Of a stretch of DNA of 64,000 bases, positions 58,801 through 64,000 are shown one piece after another. The position numbers and the translations under genes are program-made. Under the pieces are notes generated by a model that did no database searches, was not told where the DNA came from, and saw nothing but the letters and a program-made list of their open reading frames with translations. Source of the DNA: Streptococcus sp. WB01_FAA12 (GTDB lineage Bacteria > Bacillota > Bacilli > Lactobacillales > Streptococcaceae); NCBI RefSeq assembly GCF_012843315.1, contig NZ_JABAEX010000003.1:62001-126000 (forward strand), in the 5' to 3' direction. Position 1 is the stretch's first letter. Each line of letters opens with the position of its first letter.

Positions 58801-61723
58801 TTTCAATAGTGGATTGAAAGAAGATGAAGAGTTTTTAAACGAGATTACAAAAAAAGCTCATGATCAAAATCAAGAGCTTTCTAATAACACTGGGGGCGAA
58901 CTATTGAATCGCAATTCCAGTTTTTTAGGAGTGGAAACTCCAGGGACAGCACCGCAGCCCGTTGAGAAAAATTCTCAACCTGATTTTCCTGCCAATGTTC
59001 ATCTTCATTTTACCATCGATGAGGATCGAATGTCAAATAAAATATTCAGAAAAAACATGCGGACGTTAAATTTATACGCAAACGCAATGAGAGACTCGGC
59101 TCAATGGTATCTAAAAGAAATGTCAGGGACAAGTATCCATTATGTTTATAAGAATCCAGAAGAAAAGCAATTCCAAATTCTAAATGTTAAATTTGACAAG
59201 AAAAATTGGATGCACTTAACTGGAGTAACACCTGTATATAATGAGTGGGTAGAACATTTGTCTGAGTCATTTGTTGAAGATGTTGCAGCTGGAAAAGGGC
59301 ATTTCAAAGATTTAAAATTTGCGCAGGGAATGTCGGATAAACTAAAAGTTTTGAACTTATTACCTGAGGTGATAGAGTCAGACTCCTTTGTGTTTAACGA
59401 TCTTTCATCTGTAAAGAAATTTAATAATCTGGATCTTTCAAAAGCAATTAGACCAGAAGATACTGATTTGTTATTGTTATTCAAAGAAAAGGAATTTACT
59501 CATGTCCCTGCATCTTTAATGAGAGTGAAGGGGGATTTAAGTAAACAACTGGAAGATATAGATACTGGCACAATTCTCGGTGTCTATAGAGAAAGAGATG
59601 GTCACATTGAGCAACTGTCAATTAATGAGGAATATGTTAAAGATGGTGGCGAGGAAATGTTATCTGTCTTAAAAAATAAACAGTATGAGGAGGTTTCTGA
59701 AGAACCTGAACCACCAGCTCCAGAGAATACACTGAATAAAACCTCACTTGATTCAGCTACCTTTACTCAAGTCTTAGATACTGTCTATAATTTAGGTGTG
59801 CCTAGTGACATCTCAAAAACTCCAGAAGAATTTCATCAAGCATGGAATCAATATCTTGACTATGCGAAGAAATACAATGATGAATTTGATCAGATTGTCA
59901 CAGCAGCTGGAGAAGATCATCTTCTAAATACAAATTCAGATTTTTATAAAGAATGGGAACAAGATCATATCTATAAGGAAAACTACCATGTACGTCTCCA
60001 ATGGTCTGAGGATCGCCCAGATGGGCCGAAATTGCCATTTAAAGAGACCGAGCTGATATCTTATCAAGATTTCGCTAGGGAGCTATATAAGGCCAATCAG
60101 GACTTTTATCCAATTCATCAAGAAGGAATGAAACAAGTAACTGCAGGCAATACTGAAGACTATATCCCTCCTACCAAAATTAAGTTTGATGTCTATGCTC
60201 CAGGTGGTGAAGTGATTAAGGAGGGAATTCGTTATGATATTGGAGATGAGACTACACCAATTTCACAAATGCTAGGGTTAGGCTATCGTCGACTCAACGG
60301 TCAATCTGAACTAGCATCGATGGATGAAGAAATTCTTTCTCAGCTGGAAAATAGAGTGGTGAATAAGGAAATTTCCCAGGAAGCAAATGAATCATCTCGA
60401 TTGATAGAAGAAGGAGAAGGTCAAACTCCTGACACTAGAAAAACGGTAGCTTTTCAATCTTCTAAGCAAGAAACTAAAACTAATTTGCTTCAGCGTGTAG
60501 AGGAGATTCTGAAAGAGGAACCTATTTCGGATTTGGAGACTCCTGAAGTAAATTCAAGTAGTATTGATTATGCTAGTTTAACACCTCATGAATTGAGTGA
60601 GGTTGCTTTTCAAAAAGTGAGAGAGTACACAGAAACACCAGAACGGTTAGAAGAGTATTTGAATTTTATGAGTAAGTTTCCAGAGCTGTCACCTAGAAAT
60701 GTAGCGTTGATTCAGGAACAGTGGCCAGGAGCGAATGCAGTCGCAACCTATAATCAATGGCAATCGATGGGGGAAGTTCTTGGGATTACTTCAGATCAGG
60801 TATTTGAAACTAGAAATACCTATACCAATAAAAAAACAGGTCGAACAAGAGAAGTTGTTCATAACAATCTTTCGGTTAAGACAGGAGAAAAATCACATAT
60901 TACCTTGTTTAGACCTATGATGGTTGAAATGATTCCTGTATTGGATGAAAATGGGAACCAGGTAAAAAATGGAAAAGGTAATCCAAAATATAAAAGACTT
61001 TCTGAAGCGACACCTGAAGAAAAAGCTTTAAAGAAGGAAGGGAAATTGAAATCTCGCTTCTTCCAGGAAAGAGATTCAAATACAGGCTTAGCTAAATTCG
61101 CTACGTATAAAGTATTTGAGTTATCCCAAACAACCTTGAAGCCTGAATTTTATCCAAAAGCGATGCCAAATCGTCACTATGATTTTAATTTGGATCATGT
61201 TCGTACGAAAGAGGTGCTTGAAGGACTTTCCGATTATGCAAATAGTATCGGTGTAACCATCTATCAAGATGATGCAAAAGAGTTGAGAAGTGCGAAAGGA
61301 TCTTTTTATCCAGATGAACAAAAGATACTTTTGAATCCAGATAATACTCCTGGAGAAGTCATTGCAACCACCATTCACGAGTTGGCGCATGCTAGTCTAC
61401 ATAATCCTAAATTTGCTAACTCGTATAAGGAGGATGTCTCAAAAGATCGTAGAGAACTTGAAGCTGAGATGACAAGTTATCTCGTTTCTAAGCATTTTGG
61501 GTTAGATACCTCTGAGAAAGCCATTCGCTATATGGCAATTTGGACTGATAATTTGACCTCTCTTGACGATCAACAACTAGCGCAATCTATGAAACGGATT
61601 CATGGAACAGTATCTAAGATTGTAAAAAGTGTTGAACAACATACAAAGCCTTACCAGTTAAACAGACAGGTGGTACAAAATCAAAATTTTATCCAAAGCC
61701 CAAAGAAGGGGCTTAAAGTCTAG
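55844..61723 (+). CDS. Large polyvalent protein (primase-like TOPRIM, possible PBECR nuclease, ArdC/zincin end)
   Basis: 1959 residues. N-terminus (about 20-95): zinc-free CHC2-like primase domain (SLVISPDKNLWKWFSRNTGG). About 215-350: TOPRIM-like fold with FTESPID and LALDNDKAG. About 380-520: coiled coil. About 1046-1280: segment with SIHYVYKNPEEK, KNWMHLTGVTPVYNEW that recalls the PBECR4-type toxin/nuclease domain of such proteins. About 1615-1745: ArdC-like single-strand-binding and anti-restriction domain. About 1820-1890: a zincin with HELAH (1845-1849) and the distal ELEAEM. It is probably delivered with the transferred strand and acts in the recipient; domain roles are known for the family, the rest inferred. 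Confidence 0.8.
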   Translation: MTEQESRRGKSRRERVEFARSRDILDVANELQMELVRSGRDYRWKEHDSLVISPDKNLWKWFSRNTGGDAISLVETIKEVSFNQSVDFLNDGNFKEFQMVERPQEDFKYYLEKYEQPFSAGRGYLRNQRGLSDETIDYFLEQGVLAQANAKLDYFAEGTGGVTTNAIEPVIVFKSLSSSGEVVGASLQGIQENWEKWPKHGYAKVIMKNSDPMTGIHVDIGSPKRLIFTESPIDLMSYYELHKDSLQDVRLVSMDGLKESTIGRHLSQIQAEISGKPLRWTPEQLADGLQVAIDHHFFEDGKNADLITLALDNDKAGRTFIQELEAKGAVINSDLPELKPGQDKTDWNDVLKNQQEEKPDNSRLAQARRKLERLRGEQDEAISRAYSHQALTNGQPMNDKRGGASFKRKQEQIEDQVFSKMDEIRQQEERVERLEHQQHLKEMGLNRQGSGLEMSVQNIPRIREELEKAKRGESFFTKSTLKRYQEELTRLEAISEQMGKTSIQPATQALIDEGLVNQWQKQPNTYFVKGLRRVALELTEEGEFQLSSQTKYHPKTDEERLKVDELLAKQGQENVGLTPSNQEKTISPQPEPIEKNQGEAGWLEKNWDNLTFSIENKKTVVIDPTSIDEMVEEKQTPENQESIVNTEENAGRLMSYEEVKRENEALTKSLNNRIQSGELSIEFAPDFYLYDVFAKLGNSHPTKYLSDKKMEVLSPIHSLLTSIDDQTIDLYKKKGTPEQDSLYQALKPHQRTLGVDISTRFIGELAIAAYSTNKQIESLSSDSFGVYFGERTLDNLSQSVERMLEYPLIESGTRDFAHGFVTTPNTLFHYLEEQEGEVVLNRELLDNLMSRLETHPIKIMEDSEEVEPVRPVIVLKQDELYSDYWRVYQSDGELEFYLFEDGQFGYRQYGSLSQKEDNIVFKYHSEPGKTEFLATQMGYDSLKYIVVKDWESLFDENKALLRENFVFDDLENFLKKSNYFELDYWTFNSGLKEDEEFLNEITKKAHDQNQELSNNTGGELLNRNSSFLGVETPGTAPQPVEKNSQPDFPANVHLHFTIDEDRMSNKIFRKNMRTLNLYANAMRDSAQWYLKEMSGTSIHYVYKNPEEKQFQILNVKFDKKNWMHLTGVTPVYNEWVEHLSESFVEDVAAGKGHFKDLKFAQGMSDKLKVLNLLPEVIESDSFVFNDLSSVKKFNNLDLSKAIRPEDTDLLLLFKEKEFTHVPASLMRVKGDLSKQLEDIDTGTILGVYRERDGHIEQLSINEEYVKDGGEEMLSVLKNKQYEEVSEEPEPPAPENTLNKTSLDSATFTQVLDTVYNLGVPSDISKTPEEFHQAWNQYLDYAKKYNDEFDQIVTAAGEDHLLNTNSDFYKEWEQDHIYKENYHVRLQWSEDRPDGPKLPFKETELISYQDFARELYKANQDFYPIHQEGMKQVTAGNTEDYIPPTKIKFDVYAPGGEVIKEGIRYDIGDETTPISQMLGLGYRRLNGQSELASMDEEILSQLENRVVNKEISQEANESSRLIEEGEGQTPDTRKTVAFQSSKQETKTNLLQRVEEILKEEPISDLETPEVNSSSIDYASLTPHELSEVAFQKVREYTETPERLEEYLNFMSKFPELSPRNVALIQEQWPGANAVATYNQWQSMGEVLGITSDQVFETRNTYTNKKTGRTREVVHNNLSVKTGEKSHITLFRPMMVEMIPVLDENGNQVKNGKGNPKYKRLSEATPEEKALKKEGKLKSRFFQERDSNTGLAKFATYKVFELSQTTLKPEFYPKAMPNRHYDFNLDHVRTKEVLEGLSDYANSIGVTIYQDDAKELRSAKGSFYPDEQKILLNPDNTPGEVIATTIHELAHASLHNPKFANSYKEDVSKDRRELEAEMTSYLVSKHFGLDTSEKAIRYMAIWTDNLTSLDDQQLAQSMKRIHGTVSKIVKSVEQHTKPYQLNRQVVQNQNFIQSPKKGLKV

Positions 61724-61725
61724 AA

Positions 61726-61754
61726 AGAGTGCTCTTTAAGAGCCTCTTTTTTTG
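61726..61754 (+). terminator. Polyvalent-protein operon terminator
   Basis: AAGAGTGCTC / GAGCCTCTTT stem (one bulge) followed by a T tract. Confidence 0.7.
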
Positions 61755-61817
61755 TATATAAAGTTATATAACTTTTTGTGCTATTTTTTGATATCAACTC
61801 ACTCTATTCTTTGTCGA

Positions 61818-61856
61818 TGTCCCTTTACAAAAGATTTTTTAATTATAGCTTACAAT
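61818..61856 (+). promoter_or_regulatory. TGTCCCTTTA promoter module, copy C
   Basis: TGTCCCTTTA at 61818-61827, 23 bp, then TACAAT at 61851-61856, then 29 bp to the ATG at 61886. Confidence 0.8.
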
Positions 61857-61885
61857 GACAGAAAATGAAGTAGAAGGAGAATGAT

Positions 61886-63631
61886 ATGGTTATAGTTATT
61901 CTGGCTGAAAAAGAGAAACAGGCAGAAGCTTATGCTACAGCTTTGGGACAATTTAGTAAAAAGAAAGGTGTCTATGTCATTAGGCAGTCACTCTATTTTC
62001 CAGCTGAAGTACATGTGGTGGCTGCTGAAGGGCACCTATTTGAATACAGTGAACCAGACAACTGGTCACTTGATAAATTACCCCTAACAAATGTTTCATT
62101 TAAGCAACATCTGAAAGAGGACAAGGATTCGAGAGAAAAATTTAAGAGAATCTATGATGAAGTGGTAGCAGCGGATCAAGTGATTATTGGGACGGATGCT
62201 GATAGAGAAGGAGAGCGAATTGCGTATTCTATTTTATCGCATATACCAGGAGGGAAGGAGAAAATTTGGAAACGTCTTTGGGGAAGCTCCATGACAAAGA
62301 AAGCTCTTCAAAAAGCTTTTCAGGAATTGAAGGAACCTTCAGAGACCTATAATTACTATTTGGAAGCTGAAGCACGTGCACAAAGTGATTGGTTGGTAGG
62401 AATGAACTTATCACCTCTTGCAACACTTGATCTTCAAGCAAGAGGACAACTCCCTCGAACAAAAGGTAGCAGTCTATCGGTTGGCCGAGTGCAAACACCA
62501 GCGGTCAGACTAGTTTGTGAGAATGATTTAGAGATTCGCAACTTTACTCCAGAAAAATATTGGAAGCTTCAGCTGGAGGATAAGAAAAATGGGGTATTCT
62601 TTACTACCAAAGATAAAACTAAAGATAGTGAGGCTATTTTAGCCTCTTCAAGGGAGTTATCAACCACCTCTGTTATTTCTTCAGTTGAGGTAGAAAATCA
62701 ACAGAAATCCGCTCCACAACTATTTACCTTGTCTGCATTACAAAGTTTTGCAGCAAGTGCCTGGAAATTTGACTCAGATAAAACAGAGAGCATTGTTGAG
62801 GGACTGTATTTGGAAGGATTTCTCTCCTATCCACGACCAGATTCAGAATACATCAATCAATTTGAGTTTGACGATTTAAAAGAAAATCTATCTGCCTATC
62901 AAAAAGCTATTAATTGTCATTTTGAGCCAGCGTTTTTGGAGCCTAGAGAAGATTATGTCAATGATGAAAAAGTGTCTGGTACGAGCCACTCAGCCTTGAT
63001 TCCGACTGAAAGAATTCCAAACCTTTCAAATTTAAAAACTGACCAACGATTGATTTATGAAGCAGTTGTGAAGCAGGCAATCTTGATGTTTGCGGATGAT
63101 TGTTATTATTCAACCAAAACAATTGAAGTAGAAAATAATGGTCTTGTTTTTAAAACAAAGGGTAGAACGCTTCATAAATTAGGATGGGCTGAATGGAGTT
63201 CTCGAAAGGTACGAGGTTCTGTTGAAGTTCCTGATTATCAAGTAGGAGATAGAATTGAGACACAAGTCCAGATTGTAGGGGGTGAAACAAAACCACCTAA
63301 AAGACTAACTGAAAGCCAATTGATTGGCCAAATATTTCCTAAATATGGCTTAGGAACACAAGCCACTAGAGGAGAAATCATTAAAAAAATTCAGAGCAAG
63401 GGCTATGTTGTCAAAGATAAAAAAACAGGTCAACTAACTCCTACCAACAAGGCCTATCTACTGATCAATTATCTCTATGACAATGAGTTCTCTGATCCAG
63501 AGACAACAGGAGGCTGGGAAATGTTTCTATCTCAGATTGGAGAAGGGACAATCAATCCACGAGAATTTGTGGATGCGATAAAAGATAAGCTCACTCTTCA
63601 AATCAAGGAAGTAAAAGAAAGAGGTGATTAA
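61886..63631 (+). CDS. topB: Type IA DNA topoisomerase (TopB/topoisomerase III-like)
   Basis: 581 residues. TOPRIM metal site GTDADREGERIA (about 102-113) and the active-site tyrosine in GFLSYPRPDSEY (Tyr315); the helical gate domains and the GTSHSALIPT segment are present. It lacks the C-terminal zinc fingers of housekeeping TopA. It passes single strands and may resolve replication or transfer intermediates of the element; Inc18 plasmids also carry a topoisomerase. GAAGGAGAATG is upstream. Its stop is three bases from the next start. Confidence 0.9.
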   Translation: MVIVILAEKEKQAEAYATALGQFSKKKGVYVIRQSLYFPAEVHVVAAEGHLFEYSEPDNWSLDKLPLTNVSFKQHLKEDKDSREKFKRIYDEVVAADQVIIGTDADREGERIAYSILSHIPGGKEKIWKRLWGSSMTKKALQKAFQELKEPSETYNYYLEAEARAQSDWLVGMNLSPLATLDLQARGQLPRTKGSSLSVGRVQTPAVRLVCENDLEIRNFTPEKYWKLQLEDKKNGVFFTTKDKTKDSEAILASSRELSTTSVISSVEVENQQKSAPQLFTLSALQSFAASAWKFDSDKTESIVEGLYLEGFLSYPRPDSEYINQFEFDDLKENLSAYQKAINCHFEPAFLEPREDYVNDEKVSGTSHSALIPTERIPNLSNLKTDQRLIYEAVVKQAILMFADDCYYSTKTIEVENNGLVFKTKGRTLHKLGWAEWSSRKVRGSVEVPDYQVGDRIETQVQIVGGETKPPKRLTESQLIGQIFPKYGLGTQATRGEIIKKIQSKGYVVKDKKTGQLTPTNKAYLLINYLYDNEFSDPETTGGWEMFLSQIGEGTINPREFVDAIKDKLTLQIKEVKERGD

Positions 63632-63633
63632 GT

Positions 63634-64000
63634 GTGACTACTGAAGAAAAGAAAAAAACACCCTATTTAGATCGTTATACAGATAATTTGACAGAAAAAG
63701 TTTCAAAAAAAGCGGAAGATTATCAGGTGTACGGACGTGATAAAGAAGTAGAAGCTGTTCAGACCACTCTTCTCAGACGAACTAAGAATAATCCCATTTT
63801 GGTAGGAGAAGCTGGAGTTGGAAAAACAGCTATTGTTGAAGGATTTGCTTTAGCCATTTTAAGAAACCAGGTATCTCCCAAATTAAAAAACTTGACCGTG
63901 CGCTCTCTGGAACTATCTAGTTTAATGTCAGATGAGGATGGAGGATTTATTGTTAAGTTTAAAAAAATTATTGAGGAGATGGTAGAAACCAAAGGAGAGA
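63634..64000 (+). CDS. Clp-family AAA+ ATPase (ClpC/ClpB-like), 5' part only
   Basis: Starts at GTG 63634, coupled to the topoisomerase gene (AGAGGTGA near its end), and runs off the window edge. Visible: VYGRDKEVEAVQTTLLRRTKNNPILVGEAGVGKTAIVEGFALAIL, the Clp/Hsp100 D1 Walker A (GEAGVGKT) region. There is no N-terminal Clp-N repeat, so it is an atypical short-headed Clp. A role in remodelling the transfer apparatus or the relaxase is inferred only. Confidence 0.8.
   Translation, partial: MTTEEKKKTPYLDRYTDNLTEKVSKKAEDYQVYGRDKEVEAVQTTLLRRTKNNPILVGEAGVGKTAIVEGFALAILRNQVSPKLKNLTVRSLELSSLMSDEDGGFIVKFKKIIEEMVETKGE

Larger units (their letters stand above)
34951..64000. mobile_element. Integrative conjugative/mobilizable element in the 3' end of rpsI (right end outside window)
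   Basis: Modules in order: integrase and excisionase, Rep_2 initiator with nick-site hairpin, FtsK-like ATPase, sigma-like regulator, divergent control region, small genes, RepE initiator, oriT-like region, relaxase operon, polyvalent protein, topoisomerase and a Clp-like ATPase. Base composition is visibly more AT-rich than the core. No copy of the rpsI end was seen inside 35056-64000, so I find no internal att site. The secretion ATPases and channel genes of a full conjugation machine would have to lie beyond 64000. It could also be a nested pair of elements. Confidence 0.85.

Noticed and set aside
59146..59484. Antisense open frame of 112 codons inside the polyvalent protein gene
   Set aside because: It has no ribosome binding site or recognisable protein features and mirrors the codon pattern of the sense gene.

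Overview
The window is streptococcal chromosome, most likely a mitis-group species (S. mitis/oralis type). The run rmuC-yhaM-purR-lysA-pflA-yidC2-acyP-asnA-rsmD-coaD-sepM-murA-epuA-endA is the gene order I know from pneumococcus and its relatives. The later blocks (ami operon, trk, trmL-ribU, pheST, rplM-rpsI) lie far apart in S. pneumoniae as I remember it, so this is probably a close relative and not pneumococcus. Species was not tested.

Positions 1-34950 are ordinary, densely packed core genome. They hold DNA maintenance and RNA decay (rmuC, yhaM), the purine regulator purR, lysA, the pyruvate formate-lyase activase, the YidC2 insertase, rRNA and tRNA methylases, CoA and peptidoglycan synthesis (coaD, murA), the competence nuclease endA, a CNNM/CBS membrane protein, a lone tRNA-Cys, the amiACDEF oligopeptide importer, a Trk potassium system, riboflavin uptake, the phenylalanyl-tRNA synthetase genes, an ABC-2 exporter and ribosomal proteins L13 and S9. 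RNA regulators visible here are an FMN riboswitch (ribU), a T-box (pheS), an L13 autoregulatory leader (rplM) and an attenuator-like small RNA before trmL. Three genes look leaderless.

From the 3' end of rpsI to the right edge (about 34951-64000, continuing beyond) lies an integrated conjugative or mobilizable element, visibly more AT-rich than the core. Its left arm (minus strand, 35056-40017) carries a tyrosine integrase, an excisionase-like protein, a Rep_2 (pMV158 RepB-type) HUH initiator with a matching nick-site hairpin upstream, a membrane protein, an FtsK/TcpA-like ATPase, a small protein and a sigma-70-region-4 protein. A 29-bp direct repeat sits 43-46 bp before two of the left-arm start codons.

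The right arm (plus strand, 40324 onward) has many small unknown genes, an Inc18/pAMbeta1-type RepE theta initiator ending in a sliding-clamp-binding motif, a membrane thioredoxin-like protein, and a palindrome-rich oriT candidate (50200-50545). The oriT candidate is followed by small accessory proteins, an exported DNase-like protein, a PD-(D/E)XK-like protein and a MobP2/MobL-like relaxase. Then come a 1959-residue polyvalent protein (primase-like TOPRIM, possible PBECR-type nuclease, ArdC/zincin end), a type IA topoisomerase and the start of a Clp-like AAA+ ATPase. Three right-arm operons share an exact 10-bp box, TGTCCCTTTA, always 23 bp before a -10 hexamer and 29-30 bp before the start codon. 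The element therefore has two different replication initiators, two candidate DNA-processing origins, and two apparently separate internal promoter codes.
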